Shown: positions 46,846 through 57,761, counted from the stretch's first letter. The stretch: DNA of 64,000 nt from Xanthobacter aminoxidans (GCF_023571765.1 NZ_JAMJXC010000003.1:1-64000); one strand, 5' to 3'. Notes: generated by a model not told the origin, from the sequence alone. Made by a program: numbers and translations.

Positions 46846-48855
46846 ATGTCCCGTGTTGAGGAAACGCCGAACGTATCCGCCGCCCCCATGATGTCGGTGG
46901 AATCGCCGGTTGCGGCGGGTGGCCCCGCGCATCTCAGCGTCGTCCCCCCCGCGGCCCAGACCCCCCCGAATCCCGCGCCCGAATCGGCGCCCCCTGCGGC
47001 CAGGGCGGACGCGCCGAAGGCCGGTGCCGGGTCCAGGGCTGAGGGCAGAAGCGACAGCAAAGGCGATGGCAAGGGCGACGGCGCCCGCCCCGGCCTCAAC
47101 ATCGAAGCCTTCTCCCAGAATCTCGCGCAGATGGTGGACGAGGGCGGCAAGGCGCTCGCCGCCTATCTCGGCCCGCGCACCCAGGCCAAGACCGACGACC
47201 TCGCCGACGAGATCGCCGACGCCCTCAAGACCGTGGGGCAGGTCGCCGAATACTGGATGACCGATCCCCAGCGCACGCTGGAGGCGCAGACCCGCCTCAT
47301 GGCCGGCTATCTCTCGGTGTGGACCAACACGCTGAAGCGCCTCGGCGGCGAACAGGTGGAGCCGGTGACGGCGCCGGACGCGCGCGACGCCCGCTTCAAG
47401 GACGAGGGCTGGCGCGAAAGCCCCATCTTCGATGCGCTCAAGCAGGCCTATCTCGTCACCACCCGCTGGGCCGAGGACATGGTGGAGGAGGCCGAGGGCC
47501 TCGACGCCCACACCAAGCACAAGGCCGGCTTCCTGGTGAAGCAGGTGACGAACGCCATCTCGCCCTCCAACTTCGTGATGACCAATCCGGAGCTGATCCG
47601 CGAGACCTTCTCCTCGTCCGGCGAGAATCTCGTGAAGGGGATGAAGAACCTCACGGAGGACCTCGTCGCCGGCAAGGGCTCGCTCAAGATCCGCCAGTCG
47701 GACCTGAGCGCGTTCGAGGTGGGCCGCAACCTCGCCACCACGCCGGGCAAGGTGATCTACGAAAACGATCTGATGCAGCTCATCCAGTACGAGGCCACGA
47801 CCGGCAGCGTGAAGAAGATGCCGCTGCTCGTCGTGCCGCCGTGGATCAACAAGTTCTACATCCTCGACCTGACGGCGGAGAAGTCCTTCATCAAGTGGCT
47901 GGTGGACCAGGGCATCAGCGTCTTCGTGATCTCCTGGGTCAATCCCGATGCCCGTCTCGCCGAGAAGGGCTTCGACGATTACATGCGCGAGGGCATCATG
48001 ACCGCCCTCGACAAGGTGGCCGTCGCCACCGGCGAGCGGCAGGCCCACGCCATGGGCTATTGCGTCGGCGGCACCCTGCTCGCCACCACGCTCGCCTACA
48101 TGGCCGCGACGGGGGATGACCGCATCGCCTCCGCCACCTTCCTCACCACCCAGATCGACTTCACCCACGCGGGCGATCTGAAGGTGTTCGTGGACGAGGA
48201 CCAGCTCGCCGCCATCGAGCGCAAGATGAAGCAGACCGGCTATCTCGAAGGCAGCAAGATGGCCTCGGCCTTCAACATGCTGCGCTCGAACGACCTGATC
48301 TGGCCCTATGTCGTGAACAACTACATGAAGGGCAAGGCGCCGTTCCCGTTCGACCTTTTGTTCTGGAACGCCGATTCCACCCGCATGCCGGCGGCGAACC
48401 ACTCCTACTACCTGCGCAACTGCTACCTCACCAACAACATCGCCCGGGGCCTCGCCGAGTTGTCCGGCGTGCGCATCGACATGACCAAGGTGAACGTGCC
48501 GGTCTATTCGCTGGCGACGCGGGAAGACCACATCGCCCCGCCCAACTCGGTGTTCATCGGTGCCAACATGCTCTCCGGCCCGGTGCGCTACGTGCTGGCC
48601 GGCTCCGGCCACATCGCCGGCGTGGTCAATCCGCCGGCCAAGATGAAGTACCAGTACTGGGCCGACGGCCCCACCGGACCGAGCTACGACCTCTGGCTCC
48701 AGGGCGCACAGGAGCACAAGGGCTCCTGGTGGCCGGACTGGCTGAACTGGTTCTCCGGCTACTACCCCGAGGACGTGCCCGCCCGCCCCATCGGCGGCGG
48801 CCACTTCACCCCCATCGAAGACGCCCCCGGCCGCTACGTGCGCGAAAAGAGCTGA
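46846..48855 (+). CDS. phaC: Class I poly(3-hydroxyalkanoate) synthase
   Basis: The 669-aa product has the lipase-like box GYCVGGT with catalytic Cys406, a catalytic Asp in ATREDHIAP and His in AGSGHIAGV. The N-terminal ~80 residues are Ala/Pro-rich and disordered-looking, longer than in Ralstonia PhaC (589 aa). PhaC polymerises (R)-3-hydroxyacyl-CoA to PHA granules in the cytoplasm. GAGAGGAAACGC gives the ribosome-binding site. No phaAB genes are adjacent, which is common in this group. An intergenic repeat follows. Confidence 0.94.
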   Translation: MSRVEETPNVSAAPMMSVESPVAAGGPAHLSVVPPAAQTPPNPAPESAPPAARADAPKAGAGSRAEGRSDSKGDGKGDGARPGLNIEAFSQNLAQMVDEGGKALAAYLGPRTQAKTDDLADEIADALKTVGQVAEYWMTDPQRTLEAQTRLMAGYLSVWTNTLKRLGGEQVEPVTAPDARDARFKDEGWRESPIFDALKQAYLVTTRWAEDMVEEAEGLDAHTKHKAGFLVKQVTNAISPSNFVMTNPELIRETFSSSGENLVKGMKNLTEDLVAGKGSLKIRQSDLSAFEVGRNLATTPGKVIYENDLMQLIQYEATTGSVKKMPLLVVPPWINKFYILDLTAEKSFIKWLVDQGISVFVISWVNPDARLAEKGFDDYMREGIMTALDKVAVATGERQAHAMGYCVGGTLLATTLAYMAATGDDRIASATFLTTQIDFTHAGDLKVFVDEDQLAAIERKMKQTGYLEGSKMASAFNMLRSNDLIWPYVVNNYMKGKAPFPFDLLFWNADSTRMPAANHSYYLRNCYLTNNIARGLAELSGVRIDMTKVNVPVYSLATREDHIAPPNSVFIGANMLSGPVRYVLAGSGHIAGVVNPPAKMKYQYWADGPTGPSYDLWLQGAQEHKGSWWPDWLNWFSGYYPEDVPARPIGGGHFTPIEDAPGRYVREKS

Positions 48856-48889
48856 GGGGAGGGGGCGCGCGCCCCGCTTCCTCACCGCC

Positions 48890-49057
48890 GTCATGCCCGG
48901 GCTTGTCCCGGGCATCCACGTCGTGCCGATGGGACGACGGCCGAAGATGTATTCCCGGCCGAACCACGTGGATGGCCGCAACCCGCATTTTTGCGGGTTG
49001 CGTTCTCAAAGCCGGAAGTCGGCGACCGCCGACTTCCGGGACAAGCCCGGCCATGAC
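48890..49057. repeat. Palindromic intergenic element, interrupted copy
   Basis: A 32-bp left arm GTCATGCCCGGGCTTGTCCC... (48890-48921) and its inverse right arm (48966-48977 plus 49038-49057) flank a short centre. The right arm is split by a 60-bp insert (48978-49037) containing two hairpins, GCAACCCGC/GCGGGTTGC and GGAAGTCGGC/GCCGACTTCC. The second copy (49156-49263) lacks this insert. Confidence 0.9.
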
Positions 49058-49155
49058 GGCCTGTGGGTTCAGCCCGTGAGCTACGGCCCGAATGCCTCGG
49101 CTCCTCACCGCCGTCGCCCTTCCGGCTAGACCGGGACGACCCATCCCTCACCACC

Positions 49156-49263
49156 GTCATGCCCGGGCTTGTCCCGGGCATCCACGTCGGGCCGATGGGA
49201 CGACGGCCGAAGATGTATTCCCGGCCAAACCACGTGGATGGCCGGGACAAGCCCGGCCATGAC
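49156..49263. repeat. Palindromic intergenic element, intact copy
   Basis: The 108-bp element has 32-bp inverted arms (49156-49187 and 49232-49263) with a few mismatches and a shared centre CGGGCCGATGGGACGACGG and on. It is nearly identical to the first copy outside the 60-bp insert. It encodes no protein. Confidence 0.9.
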
Positions 49264-49442
49264 GGCCTGTGGGTTCAGCCAGCGAGCTGCATGGTCCCAA
49301 TAGCAGCGGGCTCCCGACCGCCATCACGCCGCCATCGGCCCACCTCCGCACACCCCGCGTCACGCCGCCTTTCCCGCGAGGCCGCTTGCGGGTAGTTTGG
49401 CGGCAGGCCCGCTTTGGGCCTCTCAAGACCTGTCGAGGGCCC

Positions 49443-50855
49443 GTGCGTTACGTTTCCACCCGGGGCGAAGCTCCTGTCCTGTCGTTTTCCGATGCGCTGC
49501 TGGCCGGTCTGGCGCGCGACGGTGGCCTCTATGTGCCGGAGGCGTTCCCCACCCTGAGCGCGGACGAGATCGCCGCGCTGGCGGGAAAACCCTATCCGGC
49601 GGTGGCCAAGGCGGTGATTTCCCCCTTCGTCGGCGATGCGCTGCCCGAGCGCGTGCTCGACCTGATGATCGCCGACGCCTACGCCTCCTTCCGCCATCCG
49701 GCGGTGACGCCGCTGACGCAGATCGGCCCCAACCGCTTCCTGCTGGAGCTGTTCCACGGTCCGACCTTGGCCTTCAAGGACGTGGCGATGCAGTTGCTCG
49801 CCCGCATGATGGACCATGTGCTCGCCGCCCGCGGCGCCCGCGCCACCATCGTCGGCGCGACCTCGGGCGATACCGGCAGCGCGGCCATCGAGGCGTTCCG
49901 CCACTCGGACGCGGTGGACGTGTTCATCCTCTACCCGCACAAGCGCGTGTCCGAGGTGCAGCGCCGGCAGATGACCACCGTGAACGCGCACAACGTCCAC
50001 GCCATCGCGGTGGAAGGCACGTTCGACGACTGCCAGGCCCATGTGAAGGCCATGTTCAATCACCACGCCTTCCGCGATTCCCTCGCGCTGGCCGGGGTGA
50101 ACTCCATCAACTGGGCGCGCATCGTCGCCCAGGTGGTCTATTATTTCTATGCCGCCACCGCGCTGGGCGCGCCGCACCGCGAGGTGTCGTTCGTGGTGCC
50201 CACCGGCAATTTCGGCGACATCTTTGCCGGCTATGTGGCCAAGCGCATGGGCCTGCCCATCCGCGACCTCTCCATCGCCACCAACGTCAACGACATCCTG
50301 GCCCGCACGCTGGAGACGGGGCGCTATGAGGTGAAGGGGGTGCATCCCTCCTCCTCGCCGTCCATGGACATCCAGGTGTCGTCGAACTTCGAGCGCCTGC
50401 TGTTCGAGGCGGTGGACCGGGACAGCACGCAGGTGCGCCAGCTCATGGCCTCGCTCGGCCAGTCCGGCGCCTTCACCGTGCCGCGCGAGGCGCTCGCTGC
50501 CATTTGCAGCGACTTCTCCGCCGGCCGCGCCGACGAGCCGGAGACGGCGCAGACCATCGCGCGGCTCTACCAGTCCGCCGGCTATCTGGCCGATCCGCAC
50601 ACCGCCGTGGCGCTCGCGGTGGCGGACAAGGTGGAGCATGCGGCCAAGGTGCCGCAGGTGGTGCTCTCCACCGCCCATCCCGCCAAGTTCCCCGATGCGG
50701 TGGAAGCCGCCACCGGCCACCGCCCCGGCCTGCCGCCGCACATGGCGGACTTGTTGACCCGCAAGGAAAGCGTGAGCGTGCTGCCCAACGACCTCGTGGC
50801 CATCGAAACCTTCATCCGCACCCATGCGCGGGTCGGACGGGGCGCCGCGGCATGA
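49443..50855 (+). CDS. thrC: Threonine synthase
   Basis: The 470-aa product starts at GTG 49443 (VRYVSTRGEAPVLSFSDALL), after GTCGAGGG. The PLP lysine is Lys112 in HGPTLAFKDVAMQ, and SGDTGSAAIEAF and VPTGNFGDIFAGY are fold-type II motifs. It converts O-phosphohomoserine to threonine. The upstream frame (to 49269) runs through a repeat and is not coding. It overlaps the M16 peptidase gene by four bases. Confidence 0.94.
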   Translation: MRYVSTRGEAPVLSFSDALLAGLARDGGLYVPEAFPTLSADEIAALAGKPYPAVAKAVISPFVGDALPERVLDLMIADAYASFRHPAVTPLTQIGPNRFLLELFHGPTLAFKDVAMQLLARMMDHVLAARGARATIVGATSGDTGSAAIEAFRHSDAVDVFILYPHKRVSEVQRRQMTTVNAHNVHAIAVEGTFDDCQAHVKAMFNHHAFRDSLALAGVNSINWARIVAQVVYYFYAATALGAPHREVSFVVPTGNFGDIFAGYVAKRMGLPIRDLSIATNVNDILARTLETGRYEVKGVHPSSSPSMDIQVSSNFERLLFEAVDRDSTQVRQLMASLGQSGAFTVPREALAAICSDFSAGRADEPETAQTIARLYQSAGYLADPHTAVALAVADKVEHAAKVPQVVLSTAHPAKFPDAVEAATGHRPGLPPHMADLLTRKESVSVLPNDLVAIETFIRTHARVGRGAAA

Positions 50856-52117
50856 GCGTGAAGATCTCGACCCTCGACAACGGCATCACCGTCATCTCCG
50901 ACGAGATGAGCCATCTCGGCACCGCCTCGCTCGGCATCTGGGTGGGCGCCGGCGCGCGGCACGAGAAGGGCGACGAGCACGGCATCTCGCACCTTCTGGA
51001 GCACATGGCCTTCAAGGGTACCCGCCGCCGGACCGCCCGGCGCATCGCCGAGGAGATCGAGCAGGTGGGCGGCGACATCAACGCCGCGACCTCGGTGGAG
51101 CAGACCACCTACAACGTCCGCGTGCTGGGCGAGGACGTGGGCCTCGGCATCGACATCCTCGCCGACATCCTCACCGAGCCGGCCTTCGCCCCCGACGAGC
51201 TGGAGCGGGAGAAGAACGTGATCGTGCAGGAGATCGGCGCGGTCATGGATACGCCCGACGATTTGGTGTTCGACCTGTTCCAGGAGCAGGCCTTCCCCGG
51301 CCAGAGCGTCGGCCGCTCCATCCTCGGCACGCCGGAGACGGTGCGCGGCTTCAGCCGCGACCAGCTCGGCGCCTATCTCGGGCGCACCTATCGCGGCCCG
51401 CGCATGGTGGTCTCCGCCGCCGGCGCGGTGGAGCATGACCGCCTCGTGGACGAGGCCGCCGCCCGCCTCTCCGGCGTCGGCAACGGCGCGGCACCGGAGC
51501 TGTCGCCCGCAACTTACGCCGGCGGTACGCGGCTGACCGCGCGCGACCTCGAGCAGGTGCACGTGCTGATGGGGCTGGAGGGCTGCTCCTACAAGGATGC
51601 GGACTACCACGCCCTTCAGGTGCTCTCGAACGTGCTGGGCGGGGGCATGTCCTCCCGCCTGTTCCAGGATGTGCGGGAGGAGCGGGGGCTCTGCTACTCC
51701 ATCTACGCCTTCCACTGGAGCTATCAGGACACCGGGCTGTTCGGCATCTATGCCGGCACCGACACCGGCGACGTGGAGGAGCTCTCCAACGCGGTGGTGG
51801 ACCAGATCTTCGACACAGCCGAGACCGTGACCGAGCTGGAGGTGGCCCGCGCCAAGGCGCAGATGAAGGTGGGGCTGCTCGCCGCGCTGGAAAGCTCCGG
51901 CGCCCGCGCCGACCAGCTCGCCCGGCAGATCCTCGGCTTCGACCGGGTGATCCCGGTGGAGGAGATCGTCGCCCGGGTGGAGGCGGTGGATGTCGCCGCC
52001 GTGCGCGCCGCGGCGTCCCGTCTCATCGGCCGCGGCCGGCCGACGCTCAGCGTCATAGGGCCGAAGGGCGGGCTTGAACCGGCTGCACGGGTGGTGCAGC
52101 GTCTTGGGGGTCACTAA
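50852..52117 (+). CDS. M16-family zinc metallopeptidase, mitochondrial-processing-peptidase-like
   Basis: The 421-aa product has the inverted zinc motif HLLEH (His47, Glu50, His51) and Glu127, 76 residues further on, in ERKNVIVQEIG-like sequence. It resembles beta-MPP and the alphaproteobacterial ancestor RPP. It likely cleaves peptides or presequence-like substrates. No signal peptide, so probably cytoplasmic. The four-base overlap with thrC is conserved in Rhizobiales, and the RimJ-like gene follows 41 bp later. Confidence 0.92.
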   Translation: MSVKISTLDNGITVISDEMSHLGTASLGIWVGAGARHEKGDEHGISHLLEHMAFKGTRRRTARRIAEEIEQVGGDINAATSVEQTTYNVRVLGEDVGLGIDILADILTEPAFAPDELEREKNVIVQEIGAVMDTPDDLVFDLFQEQAFPGQSVGRSILGTPETVRGFSRDQLGAYLGRTYRGPRMVVSAAGAVEHDRLVDEAAARLSGVGNGAAPELSPATYAGGTRLTARDLEQVHVLMGLEGCSYKDADYHALQVLSNVLGGGMSSRLFQDVREERGLCYSIYAFHWSYQDTGLFGIYAGTDTGDVEELSNAVVDQIFDTAETVTELEVARAKAQMKVGLLAALESSGARADQLARQILGFDRVIPVEEIVARVEAVDVAAVRAAASRLIGRGRPTLSVIGPKGGLEPAARVVQRLGGH

Positions 52118-52158
52118 CCGGCTGCGCCGGCAACGGAGTTTGGCTCGGGCGCAACGTG

Positions 52159-52812
52159 ATGTGGCTGTCCGCACTCTTTCCCTTCCCCGCCGAGCCCCTC
52201 CCCACCATCGAGGGCAAGGGCGTCTATCTGCGCGTGCCGCAGATGAAGGACTTCGTGGCGTGGCGGACCCTGCGCGACATCAGCCGCGGCTTCCTCACGC
52301 CCTGGGAGCCGCTGTGGCCGGCCGATGACCTCACCCGCGGCGCCTTCCGCCGGCGGCTGCGGCGCTACGCCCGCGACATGGTGACGGACGAGGCCTATCC
52401 GCTCTTCATCTTCCGCCGCGCGGACGATGAACTCGTCGGTGGCCTCACCCTCTCCAACGTGCGGCGCGGCGTGTGCCAGGCGGCGAGCCTCGGCTACTGG
52501 ATGGGCGCGCCCTATGCCGGGCAGGGCTACATGCGGGCGGCGGTGACGGCGCTCCTGCCCGTGGCCCACGACGTGCTCCACCTGCGCCGGGTGGAGGCAG
52601 CCTGCATGCCCCACAACCAGGCCTCCATCCGCCTGCTTGAAAGCTGCGGCTTCACCCGCGAGGGCTATTCCCGGGAATATCTGTGTATCAACGGGACGTG
52701 GGAGGACCACATCCTCTTCGCCCGCCTGAAGAGCGATCCCATCGCCCGGCTCGTGCCGCGCGGAGACACCCTCGCCACCCGCCTGAGCCGCGTGCCGCCG
52801 GCGGCACAGTAG
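52159..52812 (+). CDS. GNAT N-acetyltransferase, RimJ-like
   Basis: The 217-aa product has the GNAT core: GYWMGAPYAGQGYMRAAVTA (acetyl-CoA loop, near residues 114-133) and EAACMPHNQASIRLLESCGF. The 'N.aSiRllE..GF' block is typical of RimJ/RimL enzymes that acetylate the N-terminus of ribosomal proteins. GTG at 52156 precedes the ATG directly. Substrate is not certain. It follows the peptidase gene by 41 bp. Confidence 0.88.
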   Translation: MWLSALFPFPAEPLPTIEGKGVYLRVPQMKDFVAWRTLRDISRGFLTPWEPLWPADDLTRGAFRRRLRRYARDMVTDEAYPLFIFRRADDELVGGLTLSNVRRGVCQAASLGYWMGAPYAGQGYMRAAVTALLPVAHDVLHLRRVEAACMPHNQASIRLLESCGFTREGYSREYLCINGTWEDHILFARLKSDPIARLVPRGDTLATRLSRVPPAAQ

Positions 52813-52897
52813 GGGGCACGCGCATCCCTTCGGGGCGACGGGGGCGCGATGAACCACCCTCGCGCCCCGGACGCGTGCAGCGACAGCGGAATGCGAG

Positions 52898-52993
52898 CCG
52901 GGGCCCAGCGCAAGAGTTCGCCGCAGGCGCTTCCTGACCCCACCGCCCTCGCGTTTTGCCCCGCTGCGCGGGGACTCTTGCGCTGGACCCCGG
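52898..52993. repeat. Long imperfect inverted repeat
   Basis: CCGGGGCCCAGCGCAAGAGT (52898-52917) and ACTCTTGCGCTGGACCCCGG (52974-52993) are inverted with one mismatch, with a 56-bp centre, and weaker inverse homology continues outward on both sides (GACAGCGG against CCGGCTGTCG). It occupies the gap between the RimJ-like gene and the PQQ dehydrogenase gene, which converge here. Confidence 0.75.
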
Positions 52994-53054
52994 ATCGGCG
53001 CTCCGGCTGTCGCCGTCGCTTGTCCGGGGAACGGGGGCGCTTCGCGGCCTCCCC

Positions 53055-54869
53055 TCACTCCCCCTTGGGCAGGGCGAACACCGTGAGCTGCCCGCCCAGC
53101 GCCGTATACTGGTTCAGCGCCGCATAGGCCTCGTTGGCGCCGGAGCCGTCGCCGGGGTCGCTGAGGCCGGCGGCGAGGCCGATGCCGGCCCAGCCGCCGA
53201 CGCCGGAGAGCACGGCCACATATTGCCGGCCGCCCTGCATGAAGGTGGTGACGTTGCCGACGATGCCGGAGGGCGTCTTGAAGCGGTACAGCTCCTTCCC
53301 CGTCTTCGCGTCCACCGCCTTCAGCCAACCTTCCAGCGTGCCGTAGAAGACGATGCCGCCCGCCGTCGCCAGCGCCCCCGACCAGACGGAGAATTGCTCC
53401 GGCTTCGACCACACGGCCGCGCCCTTCAGCGCATCCCAGGCGAGGAAGGCGCCGGTGCTGCCCGCGGTGCCGGGGGCGGGATGCATGGAGAGAGTGGCGC
53501 CCACATAGGGCTGGCCGGGCACGTAATCCACGTGGAACGGCTCGTAATCCATGCACATGCGGGTGACGGGCACGTAGAACAGCCGCGTCTGCGGCGAGAA
53601 CGCCGCCGGCTGCTGGTTCTTGGCGCCCAGCGAGGAGGGGCAGATGCCGGTGTAGGTGACATCCTCGCCCTCCCGCTCGGTGGAGAAGGCGGGCTCGCGC
53701 TTGGGGCGGCCATAGGCGGGGCTCTTCGGGTCGAGATCGATGCCGCTCGCCCAGTTGGCGGTGGTCTCGTACTTGCCCGCGCGGAGCAGCGCGCCGGTCT
53801 CGCGGTTCAGCGTGTAGGCGAAGCCGTTGCGGTCGAAATGGGTGAGGAGCGGGGTGGCTTTCCCGTCCACCTCCCCATCGGTCAGGATCATCTCGTTGAC
53901 GCCGTCATAGTCCCACTCGTCGTGGGGGGTCATCTGGTAGACCCAGCGGGCGACGCCCGTGTCCGCGTCGCGGGCGATGATGGTGTCGGACCAGCGGTTG
54001 TCCCCCGGCCGCTGGCCGGGGTTCCAGGTGGCCGGGTTGGCGGTGCCGTAATAGACGAGGTTGAGCTTCGGGTCGTAGGCGAACCAGCCCCAGGTGGCGC
54101 CGCCGCCGATCTTCCACTGGTCGCCGGACCAGCTCTTGAGGGACGAATCCTTGCCCACCGGCTTGCCCAGCTCGGTGGTCTTTTCCGGGTCGATCAGCAT
54201 CTCAGCATCCGGCCCGGTGCTGAAGGCGCGCCAGACGAGGTGGCCGTCCTTGAGGTCATAGGCGGAGAGATGCCCGCGCACGCCGGCCTCGGCGCCGGAA
54301 ATGCCGACGATGAGCTTGTCCTTCACCGGCATGACCGTGGCGGTGTTGGAGGCGCCCAGCGCCGGATCGCCGTTCGCCACCGACCAGCGCTTCGCTCCCG
54401 TCTTCGCATCGAGCGCGACGATGGTCGTGTCCGCCTGATGCAGGAAGACGAGGCCGTCCGCATAGGCGAGGCCGCGATTGACGAGATCGCAGCACATCAC
54501 CGCGGCCACGTCCTTCTTCTGGCGCGGCTCGTATTTCCAGAGGATGCGGCCTTCGTTCTTGAGGTCGAGGGCATAGACCAGATTGGGGAAGGGCGTGTGG
54601 ACATACATCACGTCCCCCACCACCAGCGGCGCGCCCTCATGGCCGCGCAGCACGCCGGTGGAGAAGGTCCACGCCACCTGCAGGCGCCCCACGTTGCCGG
54701 CGTCGATCTGCTTCAGCGGGGAATAGCGCGTGTTGGCGTAGTCCACGGTCTGCAACACCTGCTCCGCGCCAGTGGCGGTGCGCGTCAGCACGTCGTCATT
54801 GGCGAGGGCTGCGGCCGGGAGGAACGCGAGGAAGAGGGCGGGGAGGAGGGCGGGGAGGAGGCGTGTCAT
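53055..54869 (-). CDS. xoxF: PQQ-dependent dehydrogenase, XoxF-like (lanthanide-type motif)
   Basis: The 604-aa product has a signal peptide ([20 protein letters not shown], residues 4-23). The vicinal disulfide Cys126-Cys127 ([10 protein letters not shown]), Glu194, Asn278 and Asp320 match PQQ/metal ligands of methanol dehydrogenases. Asp322 follows Asp320 in [10 protein letters not shown]; calcium-type MxaF has Ala there, whereas lanthanide-type XoxF has Asp. The family oxidises methanol or other alcohols in the periplasm, passing electrons to a cytochrome c. No cytochrome (xoxG) or xoxJ gene is adjacent. Upstream-open frame to 55118 rejected as repeat-derived. Confidence 0.85.
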   Translation of the reverse strand: MTRLLPALLPALFLAFLPAAALANDDVLTRTATGAEQVLQTVDYANTRYSPLKQIDAGNVGRLQVAWTFSTGVLRGHEGAPLVVGDVMYVHTPFPNLVYALDLKNEGRILWKYEPRQKKDVAAVMCCDLVNRGLAYADGLVFLHQADTTIVALDAKTGAKRWSVANGDPALGASNTATVMPVKDKLIVGISGAEAGVRGHLSAYDLKDGHLVWRAFSTGPDAEMLIDPEKTTELGKPVGKDSSLKSWSGDQWKIGGGATWGWFAYDPKLNLVYYGTANPATWNPGQRPGDNRWSDTIIARDADTGVARWVYQMTPHDEWDYDGVNEMILTDGEVDGKATPLLTHFDRNGFAYTLNRETGALLRAGKYETTANWASGIDLDPKSPAYGRPKREPAFSTEREGEDVTYTGICPSSLGAKNQQPAAFSPQTRLFYVPVTRMCMDYEPFHVDYVPGQPYVGATLSMHPAPGTAGSTGAFLAWDALKGAAVWSKPEQFSVWSGALATAGGIVFYGTLEGWLKAVDAKTGKELYRFKTPSGIVGNVTTFMQGGRQYVAVLSGVGGWAGIGLAAGLSDPGDGSGANEAYAALNQYTALGGQLTVFALPKGE

Positions 54870-54994
54870 CGTCGAAGGCAGTCCGGGTGTCGTGACGCAA
54901 ACAGGCGCGAAGGTCTCCCCCGCGCCCGCAGCATCCTCGCCGCACGCCAGCGACGCAACCGCGCCGCAGGGGCAGGCGTGGTGCGGCCTATCTC

Positions 54995-55113
54995 CCCTCT
55001 CCCCTTGCGGGAGAGGGGTTGGGGGTGAGGGGGAGGGCCTGTCCATTCGTCCCGGCTCCCGTTCTGGCGGAGGCATACCCCTCACCCCAGCCCTCTCCCG
55101 CAAGGGGAGAGGG
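54995..55113. repeat. Long palindromic intergenic repeat, copy C
   Basis: CCCTCTCCCCTTGCGGGAGA (54995 on, to about 55033) and its inverse CCCCTCACCCCAGCCCTCTC (55078-55113) match the arms of the copies A and B at 42123-42414. The centre is unrelated and the 20-bp GCGGCGGCGCC core is absent. It lies between the PQQ dehydrogenase and H+-ATPase genes. Confidence 0.85.
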
Positions 55114-55143
55114 GGCACCGCTGGTATCGGGGAGTACCGCCGT

Positions 55144-57747
55144 TCAGCCCGGAACGACCGGGCCGATGGAGGCGTCGATCAGGCTCATGCGCCGCTCCCG
55201 CGCATTCACGAAGCGGAAGTAGATGACCTTCACGAGGTCCATCACCAGCGTCCACACCAGGCAATAGGCCCAGACCACGCCGATGAGCAGCCACGGCAAA
55301 GCCGGCATGAACCAGCCGAAGGCGCACATGAAGATGGCGAAGATCTGCGTGCCCATCACCGCCGCGAGCACGGGCAGGCTGGGGTAGGGCGGGCGGAACA
55401 GCGTGCCCTGCACCCGCGAGACGAAGAACAGCAGGTGCCCGCCGGCGCACAATTGCAGGAACAGCATGGTCTGGATGTGGGAGAGGTCCATGGGCAGCCG
55501 CGCCATGAGTTCCGGGCTCTTCATCCAGAACATGCCGAGCATGACGATGCCGAAGCTCTGCACCAGCGCCATGATGCCCATGATGGTCGAGAAGGAGAGG
55601 ATGCGCTGCATGTTCCAGCGCACCGGTGAGTCCTGAACCTTCACATTGTCATAAGCGATGGTCATGATCGGGATGTCGTCAAGCAACGCCATGACGACGA
55701 TCATGATCGCGGTGAGCGGCATGAAGTCGTACACCAGATAAACCAGCACGACCACCAGCATGATATTTAGCGTCATGGCGATGCGGTAGTAGATGTAGCT
55801 GGTGATCCGCTCGAAGATCGCCCGCGCCTCCATGATGGCGTTGATGATGGTGGAGAGCCCCGGCGCCGTGAGGATGAGCGCCGCGGCGCTGCGGGCCGCG
55901 TCCGTGGCGCCGGAGACGGCCACGCCGCAGTCCGCCTGCTTCAGGGCGGGGGCGTCGTTCACGCCGTCGCCGGTCATGGCGACGATGTGGCCGCGCTCCT
56001 GCAAGGCCTTCACGATCTGGAACTTGTGCTCGGGGAAGACGCGGCCGAAGCCGTCGGCCACCTCCACCGCGCGGGCGGCGTCGATGGCGATGTGCTCGGG
56101 GCCGGAATCCTGGCCGAACACGTCGCTCGCCACGAGGAGATGATCGCCGAGGCCGAGCTGGCGGGAAATCTCGCCGCCGATGGCCACATCATCGCCCGTC
56201 ACCATCTTCACCGAGACGCCGAGCGCCTTGGCCTTGGCGATGGTCTCCGCCGCGTCCGGCCGGGGCGGGTCGAGCATGGGCAGGAGGCCGAGCAGCGTCC
56301 AGGTCTTGCCGTCGTCGGAGCGGGCGACGCCCAGCGCGCGGGTGCCGCTGCGGGCGAGGGTTTCCACCGCGTCGAAATAGCCCTTCGCAGCGGCCTCCGA
56401 GAGGCCGCACTGGGCGGCGATGGCCTGCGGCGCGCCCTTGGCGAAATGCACGGTCTTGCCGTCCGGGCCGGTGACGCTCGCCACCGTCTTCTTGCTGACG
56501 GGATCGAAGGGCGTGAAGTCCACGCTCTTGTAGCCGTCCAGCACCTTCGGGTCCTTCACCGCGGCGATCACCGCCTTGTCGATGGCGTCGTCGCTCTGGC
56601 GCTGGGAGGCGAGCGCGGCGCCGAGGATGAGATCGTCCGGCTTGGCGCTGCCCCACGGGATGGGCGTCTGGAGGGTGAGCTGGTTCAGGGTCAGCGTGCC
56701 GGTCTTGTCGGAGCACAGCACGTCCACGCCCGCCAGCTCCTCGATGGCCGAGAGGCGGGAGACGATGGCCTGCTGCTTGGACAGCGCCAGCGCGCCCAGC
56801 GCCATGGTCACGGACATGACGGCCGGCGTCGCCACCGGCACCGAGGCCACCAGCAGCACCAGCACGATCTGCACGATGGCGCCGGCGTGCTGCCACTCCC
56901 AATGCCCGTCGGCGATGATGTCGCGGTGGACCTGCGCCACCACCAGCACCAGCGCCAAAGCGGCGGAGAGGATGATGAGGAAGTCACCCATCTGGATGAC
57001 CGCCTTCTCCGCATGGGACTTGGCGCCGGCCGAGGCGACGAGCTTCGCCGTGCGGCCGAAGAAGGTGGCATTGCCGGTGGCGGTCACGAGGGCCGTCATG
57101 GTGCCCTGCCGCACGATGGAGCCGGAATAACCGCTGTCGCCCACCGCCTTGGAAACGGGGAGTGACTCGCCGGTCAGCGCCGCCTGATCGACGGAGAGAT
57201 ACTTGCCCTCGATCAGCAGCAGATCGGCGGGAAGCGTCTCGCCGCCGGCCACGCTCACCACGTCGCCGGGCACGAGGGCGGCGGTGTCCACCGTCATCCA
57301 CTGGCCGTCGCGCAGCACGCGGGCCTTGAGCGCAAGGCCCTTCTTCAGCGCGGCGAGGGCGCTCGCGGCCTTGCTGTCCTGCCAGAAGCCGACGATGGCG
57401 TTGTAGATGAGCAGGCCCATGACGACGATGAAATCGGGCCAGTCCTGCCGGATGAGGGAGAGCAGCGCCGCCGCCTCGATCATCCAGGGGATGGGGCCCC
57501 AGAAATAGCCGACCAGCTTCTCCCACCGGCTGTCCTCATGGGCGACGATGGCGTTGGGGCCGTATTTCGCCTGCCGTTCGGCCGCCTCGGCGGCGGTGAG
57601 GCCCTTGGGGGAGGCGCCGAGTTCTGTGAATTTGGCGGCGATGGCCGCCGCATCCAGCCGGACGGAGCCGGAGGACGATCCCGACGCCGGCTTCGCGGCG
57701 GGGGCCTCGGTGGGAGCTGCGGCGGCGAGGGCTGCGCTCTGTGCCAT
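55144..57747 (-). CDS. Plasma-membrane-type (P3A) H+-transporting P-type ATPase
   Basis: The 867-aa product has the phosphorylation site Asp347 in [13 protein letters not shown] (192-195), the M4 PVATP motif (304-308) and [12 protein letters not shown]. The M6 segment [13 protein letters not shown] keeps the Asp that carries the proton in plant and fungal pumps. An Ala/Pro/Ser-rich N-terminus of about 30 residues precedes the actuator domain. It should export protons using ATP. It starts 14 bp after ackA, which suggests one operon. Confidence 0.92.
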   Translation of the reverse strand: MAQSAALAAAAPTEAPAAKPASGSSSGSVRLDAAAIAAKFTELGASPKGLTAAEAAERQAKYGPNAIVAHEDSRWEKLVGYFWGPIPWMIEAAALLSLIRQDWPDFIVVMGLLIYNAIVGFWQDSKAASALAALKKGLALKARVLRDGQWMTVDTAALVPGDVVSVAGGETLPADLLLIEGKYLSVDQAALTGESLPVSKAVGDSGYSGSIVRQGTMTALVTATGNATFFGRTAKLVASAGAKSHAEKAVIQMGDFLIILSAALALVLVVAQVHRDIIADGHWEWQHAGAIVQIVLVLLVASVPVATPAVMSVTMALGALALSKQQAIVSRLSAIEELAGVDVLCSDKTGTLTLNQLTLQTPIPWGSAKPDDLILGAALASQRQSDDAIDKAVIAAVKDPKVLDGYKSVDFTPFDPVSKKTVASVTGPDGKTVHFAKGAPQAIAAQCGLSEAAAKGYFDAVETLARSGTRALGVARSDDGKTWTLLGLLPMLDPPRPDAAETIAKAKALGVSVKMVTGDDVAIGGEISRQLGLGDHLLVASDVFGQDSGPEHIAIDAARAVEVADGFGRVFPEHKFQIVKALQERGHIVAMTGDGVNDAPALKQADCGVAVSGATDAARSAAALILTAPGLSTIINAIMEARAIFERITSYIYYRIAMTLNIMLVVVLVYLVYDFMPLTAIMIVVMALLDDIPIMTIAYDNVKVQDSPVRWNMQRILSFSTIMGIMALVQSFGIVMLGMFWMKSPELMARLPMDLSHIQTMLFLQLCAGGHLLFFVSRVQGTLFRPPYPSLPVLAAVMGTQIFAIFMCAFGWFMPALPWLLIGVVWAYCLVWTLVMDLVKVIYFRFVNARERRMSLIDASIGPVVPG

Positions 57748-57761
57748 TGGACTTCTCCCGG

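Larger units (their letters stand above)
48856..49442. other. phaC-thrC gap containing two repeat copies
   Basis: This 587-bp gap holds two copies of a palindromic element (48890-49057 and 49156-49263) and short linkers. Translated frames here are repeat-derived and not genes. No promoter for thrC was identified with confidence. Confidence 0.8.

Noticed and set aside
49269-49442. N-terminal extension of threonine synthase
   Set aside because: The extra residues come from the end of the palindromic element region, and the conserved N-terminus starts at the GTG at 49443.
54870-55118. Upstream extension of the PQQ dehydrogenase
   Set aside because: It is encoded by the palindromic repeat ([12 protein letters not shown] type), and the signal peptide starts at the ATG at 54869.
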